This document shows, one piece after another, positions 40,535 through 49,373 of a stretch of DNA of 64,000 nucleotides (its first letter is position 1; every line of letters starts with the position of its first letter). Both the position numbers and the translations under genes were made by a program. Origin of the DNA: JBBQWR01 sp038210495 (lineage in GTDB: Bacteria > Planctomycetota > Planctomycetia > Pirellulales > DATAWG01); contig JBBQWR010000022.1 of assembly GCA_038210495.1 (NCBI GenBank), positions 1 to 64,000 on the forward strand. Direction: 5' to 3'. The notes under the pieces are model-generated. The model was not told the origin of the DNA, made no database searches, and saw only the letters and a list, made by a program, of their open reading frames with translations.

Positions 40535-41791
40535 TCAGTCGCTCGGCGGGGCCGGAAGCCGGGGGATGTGGCGCGAAATGCAATGCAGCGCGCCGCGCTT
40601 GACGATCAGCTTCGTGCAATCGATCCCGACCACCTTCCAATCCGGCAATAAACTCCGGTAGAGTTCGAGGGCCGTTTTGTCCATCTTGGGATCGAGGTCC
40701 GGGTATTGGGGAACCAACAGCGTGCCGTTGGCGAAAATGACGTTGGTATACGTTCGCCATACGCCGTCCTTGTGGCTGGGCACGGGAATCCGAACGACCT
40801 CCATCGGCCCGTCGTCCGTCTTTTCTCCGCTCAGAATCGTCGCGTTCTGATCGAGAATTTTGGCGTTTTCCGGGTCGTCGGCCGAATCGATGGCCCCCAG
40901 CAGGCACTTATGCGGACCGATCATCACGAAGAACATGTCGGCGTGTCCGGTCGGCTCCTCGGACAGCGGCAACAGCCGAATCCAACGATCGAAGTGAAAG
41001 TGGTCGTGCAACAGTCCGCCGATTTGCTCGACCGTATAGCCTCGTTCGAGGTTGCGATCGACCATCCTGGTAGTGCTCACGCACAAGCCCTTGCCGTTGG
41101 TGCAGAGGTTGCCGCCTTCGAACGTCAGACGGCAGTGGTCGTACGAGAAGCCAAAGGTCGCGGCGATCGCCAATCCCACTTGTTCTTCCATGTCCCGATT
41201 TTTTTCGGCATAGGTGAAATCGACCACCGTGGATTCTTCGCCGACCACAAAATATGGCGCATAATCGCGCACCCACATTGCCTCGACGGGCCAACGGAAA
41301 AAGTCGATCGTTGTCGCCGGTAAGCCGTTTTCCTTCAGCAGGGCCAGCGTCTTGGCTTCTTGATCAGCATTGGCCACGATGCCGATGATCTTGATCTTCT
41401 CGTGAATCGCCCGCACGATCGCCACCAGCGTGTCGGGGTGAAATTGAATCAGCTCGTTGACCCCTAGCAGAAGGCCGTCGAGATGCTCAAATTCGGCGAG
41501 TACCCGACCCTCGGTTTTGCCGATGGGAAAAGGGCGAACTCGCTCGGAACTCGGGGTCCGCGGAAGCGTCCGAACCGTCGTCCGGGGCGTTTGTGTCGCA
41601 ATCGCGATAGGCCGGGTCGGCAAAGCGGGCTCGGTCCGCGCGCCAAGGGTCGTCTCCGCGAGCTTTCGCTTCTCGGCAGCGCAGCGGGCGGCGCGGATCT
41701 CGTGGTCCACGCCCATTCCGGCGGCGAAACTCAGCCCGACGCTAAGAATGCCGGCGATTAAAATTACGAACCCCGAGGGCCTCTTCATCAC
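40535..41791 (-). CDS. Agmatine deiminase/peptidylarginine-deiminase-like enzyme, membrane-anchored
   Basis: 418 residues. An N-terminal hydrophobic segment (SGFVILIAGILSVGLSFAAG) is a signal anchor, then a Ser/Thr/Pro linker and the deiminase fold: AMWVRDYAPYFV (the Trp-Arg-Asp motif), LTFEGGNLCTNGKG (EGGN), TGHADMFFVMIG (catalytic His-Asp), GVWRTYTNVIFANGTLLVPQ and GALHCISRHIPR with the nucleophile C404. All residues needed for guanidine deimination are present. Soluble agmatine deiminases are cytosolic and about 340-370 residues; export and the 80-residue leader are the oddity. No polyamine genes adjoin it. Substrate may be agmatine, peptidyl arginine or another guanidine. Confidence 0.88.
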   Translation of the reverse strand: MMKRPSGFVILIAGILSVGLSFAAGMGVDHEIRAARCAAEKRKLAETTLGARTEPALPTRPIAIATQTPRTTVRTLPRTPSSERVRPFPIGKTEGRVLAEFEHLDGLLLGVNELIQFHPDTLVAIVRAIHEKIKIIGIVANADQEAKTLALLKENGLPATTIDFFRWPVEAMWVRDYAPYFVVGEESTVVDFTYAEKNRDMEEQVGLAIAATFGFSYDHCRLTFEGGNLCTNGKGLCVSTTRMVDRNLERGYTVEQIGGLLHDHFHFDRWIRLLPLSEEPTGHADMFFVMIGPHKCLLGAIDSADDPENAKILDQNATILSGEKTDDGPMEVVRIPVPSHKDGVWRTYTNVIFANGTLLVPQYPDLDPKMDKTALELYRSLLPDWKVVGIDCTKLIVKRGALHCISRHIPRLPAPPSD

Positions 41792-42098
41792 AACCTGCCT
41801 GCTGCGGGAAAGAGTTCCGGTCTCTCCCTAATACCAATGCCCCAGTCCAAGCTAGCATATCCGTGCGTCGAGTGCGCCGGATTAGCTGGCAAAAAAATCC
41901 AGACCTTGATGCTAACCTGCCCCAAAATGCATTAAACCCTCAAACTTTACGGCGGCGCCGGTTGCGAGGCAAGTAAAATTCAAAACCCCCAGAAAGCACA
42001 TCGAACGAGGGGATCATTAACGGCGCCGCAGTTGTCGATCCGACCCACGCCAATTCGTTCGATCGACAACACGTTTGACTCCGTAAAGGGCTTATCGC
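41792..42098. other. Divergent intergenic region, no gene seen
   Basis: Upstream of the deiminase gene and of the antitoxin remnant. No supported ORF, repeat or promoter found. Confidence 0.4.
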
Positions 42099-42333
42099 AT
42101 GTTCTATTCGACTGTGATAGAGAATGGCCACACGACCATTCCCATTGCCGTTCGAAACGCTTTGCGCATCAAACCGGGACCGGCTCATGTACGAAATCGT
42201 CCAAGACCATATCGTGGTGGTCGTTCATCCCGGATTGATGTCGCTCCAAGGCGCGTTGGCCAGCGAAAAGGGACGCGGTCTATCATTCGCCCAGAACCGA
42301 AAAGTGCTTGCGAAAGGCGATCGCGGGACGTGA
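42099..42333 (+). pseudogene. AbrB/SpoVT-type antitoxin interrupted by a frameshift
   Basis: The first frame (ATG 42099) reads MFYSTVIENGHTTIPIAVRN ALRIKPG up to about 42179. The continuation is in the frame used at 42178-42333: GDRLMYEIVQDHIVVVVHPG, then GALASEKGRGLSFAQNRK. Joined, the two give a complete AbrB-type swapped-hairpin antitoxin of about 78 residues, with VIENGxTTIPxxVRxALxxKPGDRL intact. The break is in AAACCGGGAC (42171-42180) and fits loss of two bases, or gain of one. No toxin gene follows before proB starts at 42430. A sequencing error would give the same picture. Confidence 0.75.
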
Positions 42334-42429
42334 ACTGCATAGAAAGGTCGAATCGCTGCCCATTTCCAAATCGATACTGTGCGATCGACTATTCTGGTCC
42401 GACCTGCGGCACGTTATCCTAGGGTCACC

Positions 42430-43593
42430 ATGACCGACCTTTTGCGCCAGGAAATCGCCACCGCTGCCCACTCCGTCGTCGTCAAGGTCGGCACCCGCAT
42501 TCTTACCGGGGCCGATGGCTTGTTGAATCAAGCTCGGGTCGCGACGCTCGCCGAGGAATTGCATCGCACGCTCCAGACGGGTCGCCGCGTCGCGCTCGTG
42601 AGCTCGGGGGCCGTGGGGGCCGGCATGGGACGGCTCGGATTGAAAAAACGCCCGACCGATCTCGCCGAGTTGCAGGCCGTGGCCGCGGTGGGGCAGACAG
42701 GATTGGTCGAGGCCTACGACCGTACGCTCCGCAGCCACGGTCGCCACGCTGCCCAAATCCTGCTGATCGCCGACGATCTGGACAATCGCAGCCGATACCT
42801 CAATATCCGAAATACGATTTTGACGCTGATGAAATTGGGCGCCGTGCCGATCATCAACGAAAACGACACCGTGAGCGTCGAGGAACTGCAAACCACGTTC
42901 GGCGACAACGATCGACTCGCGGCGATGGTCACCAACCTGATCCGGGCGCCGCTGCTGGTGTTGCTCTCCGATGTGGACGGTCTGTTCGACGGCGATCCGC
43001 AGGACCCGCGGTCGCGTGTGATTCCGACCGTTACGACACTCGACGATTCAATTTGGGGATTGGTCCGCGATCGAGCCACCGGCTTGAGCAAAGGGGGCAT
43101 GGCCAGCAAGCTAGAAGCCGCGCGGATCGCGACGACGGCCGGTGAGAACGTCATCATCGCCAGCGGCAAAGAGCCCGGGGCGCTGGAGCGAATTCTGGCG
43201 GGCGAATCGGTCGGCACGCTGTTCGTTGCCCAAGGCGCGGCGATTCCCTCTTGGAAACGGTGGATCGGATTCACGGCCCAGCCGCGCGGGAAGCTGGTGC
43301 TCGACGACGGCGCTCGTCGGGCGGTCGAGAGCGGCGGCGGGAGTTTACTGGCGATCGGCGTTGTCGATGCCCAAGGCGAATTCCGCAAAGGAGACGTCGT
43401 GCGGCTGGTGACTCGCGATGGTCAGGAGTTCGCCCGCGGATTGACGAATTACACGGCCGAGGAAGTCTCGCGGATCAAGGGAATGCGAACGGATCAAATC
43501 GCCGCGGCGCTGGGGCATTGTCCCTATGAAGAGGTTATTCATCGAGACAACCTGGCGGCTACGAAGTCGGCGCGGTCGGCAGGCAGCGGATGA
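42430..43593 (+). CDS. proB: Glutamate 5-kinase (ProB) with PUA domain
   Basis: 387 residues from ATG 42430. It phosphorylates L-glutamate, the first step of proline synthesis. The amino-acid-kinase domain has VVKVGTRILTGADG, ALVSSGAVGAGMGRLG, LIADDLDNRSRYLNIRNT, VPIINENDTVSVEELQTTFG DND, LLSDVDGLFDGDP and TGLSKGGMASKLEAARIAT. The C-terminal PUA domain spans about 275-372 (IGFTAQPRGKLVLDDGARRA, FRKGDVVRLVTRDGQEFARG). Full-length and intact. No proA or obg neighbour is present. A longer in-frame start at 42379 has no support. Confidence 0.96.
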   Translation: MTDLLRQEIATAAHSVVVKVGTRILTGADGLLNQARVATLAEELHRTLQTGRRVALVSSGAVGAGMGRLGLKKRPTDLAELQAVAAVGQTGLVEAYDRTLRSHGRHAAQILLIADDLDNRSRYLNIRNTILTLMKLGAVPIINENDTVSVEELQTTFGDNDRLAAMVTNLIRAPLLVLLSDVDGLFDGDPQDPRSRVIPTVTTLDDSIWGLVRDRATGLSKGGMASKLEAARIATTAGENVIIASGKEPGALERILAGESVGTLFVAQGAAIPSWKRWIGFTAQPRGKLVLDDGARRAVESGGGSLLAIGVVDAQGEFRKGDVVRLVTRDGQEFARGLTNYTAEEVSRIKGMRTDQIAAALGHCPYEEVIHRDNLAATKSARSAGSG

Positions 43594-43645
43594 GGTTTTT
43601 TTTGAGAACCTACCACTGCTTCCCCCAAAATAGGGAACACTCATC

Positions 43646-43701
43646 TGCGCTAATCGTCGCTGCTGAGAAGATTAGTGGCAATTAGTGTTGATTAGTGTTC
43701 C
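43646..43701. repeat. ATTAGTG/CGCTAAT intergenic repeat
   Basis: CGCTAATCGTCGC, GATTAGTGGCAATTAGTG and TTGATTAGTGTTC; related to the array at 5680-5742. Confidence 0.5.
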
Positions 43702-43731
43702 CCCAAAAGGCTGCGAACCCTGGAAAACTCG

Positions 43732-45039
43732 ATGCCTGCGTTTGTTTGGGAAATCTTGGTCATTGGGGTCTTGATTCTCGCCAACGGATTTTTTAACGCC
43801 GCCGAGATCGCCGTGATCGCCGCCCGGCGAGGTCGGCTCCAGCAACAAGCCGACGACGGCGATCGCCGGGCGAAATTGGCTCTGGAACTGGCACGCGATC
43901 CTTCGCGGTTTCTGCCGACAGTGCAGGTCGGCATCACGCTGATCGCCACGTTCACGGCCACGTTCGGCGGCGCCAGTTTGGTCGGTGAAATGGCCAGCTG
44001 GCTGGCCAAATCGTCTCTGCCGCTGCTCAGTCAAAATGCCCAGGCGATTTCGCTCACGCTCGTCGGGCTGGCCATTACGCTGGCGACCCTGATCTTCGGC
44101 GAGCTGGCGCCGAAGCGATTCGCGCTGAGCCGAGCCGAGAAGCTGGCCTGCGTCGTCGCTCCATTTATGACCGCGTTGGCTAAGATCGCTCGCCCGGCCG
44201 CGTGGCTCATGAGTTCCGTGACCGATGCCATTCTTGCGCTGGCCAGTTCGGAGATCAAACCCGAGCCCTCGGTCTCTGTCGACGACATCGAGCATATGAT
44301 CGACACGGGCACGGCCGAGGGAGTGCTCGAGCCCCTCGAGAAACGGGTGGCGGTCGAGGCCCTACGGCTCGGCGAGCGAACGGTTCGCGACATTATGCGG
44401 CCGCGAATCGATTTGGACGCGCTCGATGCCGATACGCCGGCCGGCGAAGTGATCGGCGCCGTCGCGATGGCCGGGTTCTCGCGAGTGCCCGTCTATGAAG
44501 GCGATCTCGACCACATCGTCGGCTTCGTGCATATGAAGGACCTGTTCCTGCAGCGCTATCTAAGCCGCCCGATCGACCTGCGCAAAATCCTGCACCCCGC
44601 GCTGTTCGTTCCCGAGACAATGCCGCTCGACCGACTGCTGGAACTATTTCAAGAAAAGCACAATCAATTGGCGATCGTGCTGGATGAATACGGCGGCACC
44701 GAGGGCATGGTGACGCTGGAGGATGTCCTCGAGGAACTGGTCGGCGAGATCCGGGACGAGCATCGCCGCGAAAAAACCGATTCGTTCGTCGAGCGCGACG
44801 CCCATAGTTGGCTCGTCGACGGCTTGGTTAGCGTGGCCGACCTGATCGACCGGTTGGAGCTAAAAAACGTCGCAGGCCCCGAGTCGCGCAGCTTCAGCAC
44901 GATCTCCGGCCTGATCCTCGACGGGCTCGGCCGCATTCCCTCGATCGGAGACAAAACTCACTGGCACGGCCTGAGCCTGGAAGTCGTCGACATGGACGGC
45001 CAGCGCATTGATCGAGTGCTGGTGACGCGGAAAGGGTGA
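43732..45039 (+). CDS. CNNM/CorC-HlyC-type membrane protein (DUF21, CBS pair, CorC_HlyC)
   Basis: 435 residues. DUF21 membrane domain with helices LVIGVLILANGFFNAAEIAV, VQVGITLIATFTATFGGASL and ISLTLVGLAITLATLIFGEL, including the conserved ELAPKRFAL. Two CBS domains lie at about 215-340 (RTVRDIMRPRIDLDALDADT, RVPVYEGDLDHIVGFVHMKD, NQLAIVLDEYGGTEGMVTLE) and a CorC_HlyC domain at the end (SFVERDAHSWLVDGLVSVAD, ISGLILDGLGRIPSIGD). Members transport or regulate magnesium or sodium. Length and order are typical. It ends 40 bases from a convergent gene. Confidence 0.93.
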   Translation: MPAFVWEILVIGVLILANGFFNAAEIAVIAARRGRLQQQADDGDRRAKLALELARDPSRFLPTVQVGITLIATFTATFGGASLVGEMASWLAKSSLPLLSQNAQAISLTLVGLAITLATLIFGELAPKRFALSRAEKLACVVAPFMTALAKIARPAAWLMSSVTDAILALASSEIKPEPSVSVDDIEHMIDTGTAEGVLEPLEKRVAVEALRLGERTVRDIMRPRIDLDALDADTPAGEVIGAVAMAGFSRVPVYEGDLDHIVGFVHMKDLFLQRYLSRPIDLRKILHPALFVPETMPLDRLLELFQEKHNQLAIVLDEYGGTEGMVTLEDVLEELVGEIRDEHRREKTDSFVERDAHSWLVDGLVSVADLIDRLELKNVAGPESRSFSTISGLILDGLGRIPSIGDKTHWHGLSLEVVDMDGQRIDRVLVTRKG

Positions 45040-45078
45040 AGCGATCGCCTTCTGCGTATCACGCACGCACCACGCCTT

Positions 45079-45879
45079 TCAACTCTTGCTCGCCAGTTTG
45101 CGAACGTAATCGAGCAGCAGGTCGGGGTTGTCGAGGTTGGCTTGCCGCAGGTGAATCGAGAGCGGCTCGGAGACTGCGTCGCGGCGCAGGCGGATTAGAT
45201 AATTGTGCAACAGGTCCTGTCTCGCGGTGTCCGTTTCCAGGAGGAGATGGACCCAAGCCCAGGATTCGGCGTACTCGGTTCGACCCATCTCGGCGACCGA
45301 TTTTAGATTTTCCAGTCGGCGAATGTCGGGCCGCCATCGACCTTCGGCCGACGCTGCGAGCAGATCGTCGAGATTCAGCCGATGGTATCCGTGCTGCCCT
45401 CGCGGCATCTCGAAATACTCGGCCAGGCCTTCGTCGAGCCATAGCGGCAAATTCGGCAGCACCGAATGTAGATAGCCGTGCGTCACCTCGTGCCGCAAGT
45501 CGACCGCCACATGCTCACCCCACTGGGCATACACGCAGAGTCGCGTGTCCGTTTCGACGAAGAACGCCCGGCGATCCGGCAGTTGCGGATACTTCGCGTG
45601 GATGAACGTGCTGAATTTTTCGCCGTCTTCGAACACGAACACATGGATCGGCTCGTCGGACGTCGGCAGCAGCAGCTTGTTGCCGATGTCGGCCCGCAGG
45701 GCGTTGACCTCCTGCAAGAGCCGATGCTGCTTGGGAATCTCAAAATTGCTGTGGATCACGAGTTGGTCGAGTTGCACGGCGTTGCGCATCGGCAGCGCGG
45801 CGGCCGTCGTACGACCGAGCATCGCGCAGCCGCACCAGCACAATACAACGGCGATCATCGCCAGCGCACACGTTCGCAC
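45079..45879 (-). CDS. Exported gluzincin-like (MA-clan) metallopeptidase
   Basis: 266 residues from GTG 45879 with GGGGGGA nine bases upstream; the open frame extends to 45993 but those residues translate the AGTCGGGAG repeat. A signal or lipoprotein segment is at the N-terminus (TCALAMIAVVLCWCGCAMLG). The metal site is HEVTH (130-134) with E150 in LPLWLDEGLAEYFEMPRG as third ligand, the HExxH-x15-E spacing of peptidase MA-like (DUF1570-type) proteins. Later helices include RTEYAESWAWVHLLLE. Substrate unknown. It is divergent from the Mla operon. Confidence 0.82.
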   Translation of the reverse strand: MRTCALAMIAVVLCWCGCAMLGRTTAAALPMRNAVQLDQLVIHSNFEIPKQHRLLQEVNALRADIGNKLLLPTSDEPIHVFVFEDGEKFSTFIHAKYPQLPDRRAFFVETDTRLCVYAQWGEHVAVDLRHEVTHGYLHSVLPNLPLWLDEGLAEYFEMPRGQHGYHRLNLDDLLAASAEGRWRPDIRRLENLKSVAEMGRTEYAESWAWVHLLLETDTARQDLLHNYLIRLRRDAVSEPLSIHLRQANLDNPDLLLDYVRKLASKS

Positions 45880-46220
45880 TCGCTCATTCCCCCCCAGTCG
45901 CGTTCGGTTAAGCCGGTGGGATGGTAGCAAGCGAGGTCTGGCCCGGAAAGAGCAAGTCGGGAGACGAGAGTCGGGAGTCGGGAGTGAAAGCATCGGCGGC
46001 GCCGCTGTCCGCTAGCATCACGATTTCGTTGAATGCCGGCTCCACGTTTTGCCCCAAGTCCCGACTCTTTGACCATCTTTCCGTATCTCTATTATCCGCA
46101 GACTTGTCTCAAGCCGTAGGGTTGAAGGTCCGAATAAACGGAAAGTCCCGAATAGGCGGACCGTATTTGCGCGTGCTAGCAAGCTGGCGCCCGGCGCCGC
46201 CCTCTTTAACTTCTAAAACC
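45880..46220. other. Divergent intergenic region with AGTCGGGAG repeat
   Basis: Between the metallopeptidase and mlaE starts. It carries the simple repeat AGTCGGGAGACGAGAGTCGG from about 45954 to 45985. Otherwise nothing recognised. Confidence 0.5.
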
Positions 46221-47081
46221 ATGGCCACCACCGGCTCTCGCTCACTTCCAACGCGACTTGTTTCAGCGGCGGCCGACTTGGTCGCCAGCTTGGGCGAACT
46301 GATCGTGCGCTGGATGGCGCTGGTCGGCGATATCACGCTGTTCGCGCTGCGAATTTTTTCTTGGCTCGTCAGTCGCCTCCCGCGCCGCGAGACCCTACTG
46401 CCGGCGTTCTACCAGATCGGAGTGCTGAGCCTGCCCGTCGTGGCGGTCACGGGCTTGTTCATCGGCATGGTGCTGGCCGTGCAGAGCTACTCGCAGTTTC
46501 GGCAGTTGCATCTGGAGACCCGGCTGGGGTCGATCATCAATATGTCGCTAGTCCGCGAACTCGGGCCCGTGCTGGCCGCGACGATGCTCTCCGGCCGCGT
46601 CGGCAGCGCGATGGCGGCCGAGCTAGGCACCATGCGGGTCACGGAGCAGATCGACGCGCTGAGCAGCATGGGCGCCAACCCGATTCATTATTTGGTCGTG
46701 CCGCGGTTCATCGCTTGCCTGGCCCTGATTCCGATGCTCACGATCATGGCCGACTTCATGGGAGTCGTGGGCGGATTCTTCTACAGCGTGCATCTACTGG
46801 GCATTGATTGGCATCACTATTGGGAGAACTCGCAGAAATTCGTGACCGTGTACGACTTCTGTTCGGGGCTGATCAAAAGCCTGTTCTTCGGAGGCGTGAT
46901 CGCGATCATCAGTTGCCATCGCGGCTTTCACTGCGACCCGGGGGCCGAAGGCGTCGGTCGGGCAGCGACCAACGCTTTCGTTTATTCGTTCATCATCATC
47001 TTGATCATCGATCTGTTTCTCGGCATCCTGCTCGACTCGATTTACTATATGATTTGGCCGAATGGCGCGCATTTGATTTGA
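46221..47081 (+). CDS. mlaE: MlaE/YrbE-type lipid ABC transporter permease
   Basis: 286 residues from ATG 46221; the open frame to 45921 lacks family sequence. The MlaE domain is clear: PAFYQIGVLSLPVVAVTGLF, GMVLAVQSYSQFRQ, SLVRELGPVLAATMLSGRVG SAM, ELGTMRVTEQIDALSSMGANP and FGGVIAIISCHRGFHCDPGA EGVGRA. An extra N-terminal stretch (about 60 residues) carries a hydrophobic helix. MlaE forms the membrane channel of a lipid transporter linking inner and outer membranes. It precedes mlaF and mlaD genes in order and strand. Confidence 0.93.
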   Translation: MATTGSRSLPTRLVSAAADLVASLGELIVRWMALVGDITLFALRIFSWLVSRLPRRETLLPAFYQIGVLSLPVVAVTGLFIGMVLAVQSYSQFRQLHLETRLGSIINMSLVRELGPVLAATMLSGRVGSAMAAELGTMRVTEQIDALSSMGANPIHYLVVPRFIACLALIPMLTIMADFMGVVGGFFYSVHLLGIDWHHYWENSQKFVTVYDFCSGLIKSLFFGGVIAIISCHRGFHCDPGAEGVGRAATNAFVYSFIIILIIDLFLGILLDSIYYMIWPNGAHLI

Positions 47082-47085
47082 TAAC

Positions 47086-47110
47086 TATAGCCGCGGCATC
47101 CTGCTGCACC
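47086..47110 (+). repeat. REP-like family A copy
   Basis: TATAGCCGCGGCATCCTGCT, between mlaE and mlaF. A weaker inverted remnant (GCCGTGGCTAAAT) lies near 47141-47153. Confidence 0.65.
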
Positions 47111-47177
47111 GTAATTTTTGCTGTCACTACGCGGCAGGGCGCCGTGGCTAAATAACCGACAACGACTCGCCAATCCC

Positions 47178-48008
47178 ATGTCAACCGAACCCACCAAACC
47201 GCCGGAAGTTTTGCTCGAGACACGGCAATTGTCCGTGCGCTTTGGGCGCCAGAGTGTGCTTAGAGATCTCGATCTCGCGATCCCGCGCGGTCAGACGCTG
47301 TGCATCATCGGCGAGAGCGGCTGCGGCAAGACGGTGCTGCTCAAGTGTCTCATTGCGCTCATCCGGCCCACGAGCGGCGATGTCGTGTTCGATGGCCGAA
47401 CGATGAATAGAATTCCCGAAAAACAATTGAACGAGCAGCGAACTCGCTATGGGTTTTTGTTCCAAGGCGCCGCGCTGTTCGATAGTCTGACCGTCGCGCA
47501 AAACGTGGCCTTTCCGCTTCGCCAGCACACCACGTTCGACCGCGACAAGATTCGCGAATCCGTGCATGCTCGTCTGGCCGAAGTGGGACTACCGCAATCG
47601 GTGGCGAGCAAGAAACCGGCCGAACTGTCGGGCGGAATGCGAAAGCGCGTTGGCCTGGCCCGGGCGCTGGTGCTGAATCCCGAGGTGATTTTGTACGACG
47701 AGCCCACGACGGGGCTCGATCCAATCATGAGCGACGTCATCAACGAACTCATCCTGCGGACCCGGGCTAAATATCCCGTGACGAGCGTCGTCGTGACGCA
47801 CGACATGCACACGGCCCGCAAGGTGTCCGACCGCGTGGTCATGCTCTATCCGCTTGCCCGGCTGGGCCCCCATGAATCGCAGGTGCTGTTCGACGGCAAG
47901 CCGGACCAGCTCGACAAGGCCGACGACCGCCGGGTGAGGCAATTCGTTCGCGGCGAGGCGGGCGAACGCATCATGGAACTACAAGAGAATCTCAGCGCAA
48001 CCCGTTGA
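47178..48008 (+). CDS. mlaF: MlaF-type ABC transporter ATPase
   Basis: 276 residues from ATG 47178. Nucleotide-binding motifs: Walker A GESGCGKT, Q-loop GFLFQGAALFDSLTV (typical of MlaF), signature LSGGMRKRVGLARAL, Walker B VILYDEPTTGLDPI, H-loop VVVTHDMHTA. The C-terminal part (LFDGKPDQLDKADDRRVRQF) carries the FVRGE motif usual for MlaF. It powers lipid movement with MlaE and MlaD, encoded on either side. Confidence 0.94.
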   Translation: MSTEPTKPPEVLLETRQLSVRFGRQSVLRDLDLAIPRGQTLCIIGESGCGKTVLLKCLIALIRPTSGDVVFDGRTMNRIPEKQLNEQRTRYGFLFQGAALFDSLTVAQNVAFPLRQHTTFDRDKIRESVHARLAEVGLPQSVASKKPAELSGGMRKRVGLARALVLNPEVILYDEPTTGLDPIMSDVINELILRTRAKYPVTSVVVTHDMHTARKVSDRVVMLYPLARLGPHESQVLFDGKPDQLDKADDRRVRQFVRGEAGERIMELQENLSATR

Positions 48009-48012
48009 AAGT

Positions 48013-48034
48013 AATTAGCCGCGGCACATGTGCC
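48013..48034 (+). repeat. REP-like family A copy, perfect palindrome variant
   Basis: TTAGCCGCGGCACATGTGCC followed by GCG; the palindrome CGCGGCACATGTGCCGCG is perfect. Between mlaF and mlaD. Confidence 0.65.
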
Positions 48035-48050
48035 GCGTCTCGGAGTAATC

Positions 48051-49130
48051 ATGGACGAACGGCTTATGCAGTTTCGCGTCGGCGTGATGGTGCTCTCCGT
48101 AGCGCTGTTGGCCGGCTTTTTGATTTTGCTGTTCGGCCGGTTTCCCGCGTCGCTGGGCCGCAAGACGTACACCGTCTATATCCTCTTCGGCGAGGCGCCG
48201 AACGTCGAACGCGACACGCCGATCCAAAAAAGCGGCGTGCTCGTCGGCCGGGTCACTGGCGTCGATCTGCAGGACGAGCCGCGCGGCGTGCGAGTCACGG
48301 CCGAGATCAATCAGGGCGTCAAGATTTGGCACAACGAGACAGTGATCGTCTCGTCCGGCCTGCTCGGCGATTCGGCGCTGCGGATCGTGCCCAACCCCGA
48401 CAAATCGCTCGCCGCCGAGCCGCCCGTGGCGCCGGGGGAAACGATCGCTGGGTTGAACATGAATAACCCGATGCAGACGTTTTCCAATTTGGAAGGAGAA
48501 CTCACCGGCGCCGCCCGCTCGCTGACCTCCGCCAGCAATCAGGTGATGAAACTCGCCAAGGACGTCGACCAATTGGTGGGCACGAACGACGATCAATTCC
48601 GCCGCTTGCTCGGCAAGACCGAGCGCTCGCTCGACACGCTGGAAAAAACGATGCAGAACGCGAACGAATTCGTGGGCGATCCGGCCATTCGCGACAATCT
48701 CCGCAAGAGCGTGGCCGCTTTGCCCAAGGCGCTGGAACAAACGGAGGAATCGCTGGCGCTGCTCCAAAAAATGTCGGTCCGAGCGGAAAAGAATCTGCAA
48801 AACCTGGAAGGCTTCACCGGTCCTCTGGGCGAGCGCGGTCCATCGCTTATCAACCACGCGGATCAAAGCGTCCGCCGGCTCGACGAGATTCTCGGCCAAC
48901 TACAAACGTTCACGACGCAGATGAACAACCGCGAGGGCTCGCTCGGCCAGTTGATGAACAACCCGCAGCTTTACAACCAGGTCAATGAAGCGGCCATCAA
49001 CATCAACGACGTCTCCAAGCAACTCAAGCCAATCCTGGCCGACGCCCGCGTGCTTAGCGATAAGCTGGCGAGGCACCCGGAACTCCTAGGAGTCCGCGGC
49101 GCCTTGGAGAAGAGCCCAGGGATCAAATGA
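48051..49130 (+). CDS. mlaD: MlaD-type (MCE domain) lipid-binding protein
   Basis: 359 residues from ATG 48051 with CGGAG close upstream. One membrane anchor (FRVGVMVLSVALLAGFLILL, about 7-28), then a single MCE domain at about 40-135 (VYILFGEAPNVERDTPIQKS GVLVGRVTGV, VTAEINQGVKIWHNETVIV, LLGDSALRIV). The long C-terminal part is coiled-coil and helical (RRLLGKTERSLDTLEKTMQN, LALLQKMSVRAEKNL) and repeats QMNNREGSLGQLMNNPQLY, as in many bacterial MCE proteins. It would form the hexameric ring on the outer face of MlaFE. Confidence 0.93.
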   Translation: MDERLMQFRVGVMVLSVALLAGFLILLFGRFPASLGRKTYTVYILFGEAPNVERDTPIQKSGVLVGRVTGVDLQDEPRGVRVTAEINQGVKIWHNETVIVSSGLLGDSALRIVPNPDKSLAAEPPVAPGETIAGLNMNNPMQTFSNLEGELTGAARSLTSASNQVMKLAKDVDQLVGTNDDQFRRLLGKTERSLDTLEKTMQNANEFVGDPAIRDNLRKSVAALPKALEQTEESLALLQKMSVRAEKNLQNLEGFTGPLGERGPSLINHADQSVRRLDEILGQLQTFTTQMNNREGSLGQLMNNPQLYNQVNEAAININDVSKQLKPILADARVLSDKLARHPELLGVRGALEKSPGIK

Positions 49131-49181
49131 GTGGTGAGTGGCGGGTGACGGGTGACGAAGCACGCGGAGCGGCGATCGCTT

Positions 49182-49203
49182 ACACAGCCGCGGCATCCTG
49201 CCT
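49182..49203 (+). repeat. REP-like family A copy
   Basis: ACACAGCCGCGGCATCCTGC, followed by CTCG. Stem slightly shorter than in other copies. Confidence 0.6.
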
Positions 49204-49373
49204 CGCCCTGCTGCCGCTTTCTATTCCAAACTCTGCGCGAACTTCGGGCGCGGCTTGCGAACGCGGCGCTGGGCGTGTAGTAAGAGGGTAGCCGAGCCAG
49301 GCTGACCATTGGTGCGCCTCGATATCTTTATGCATGACCCTGAGGTAATCGGTACGTCGCCGCGCGAGGGGGT

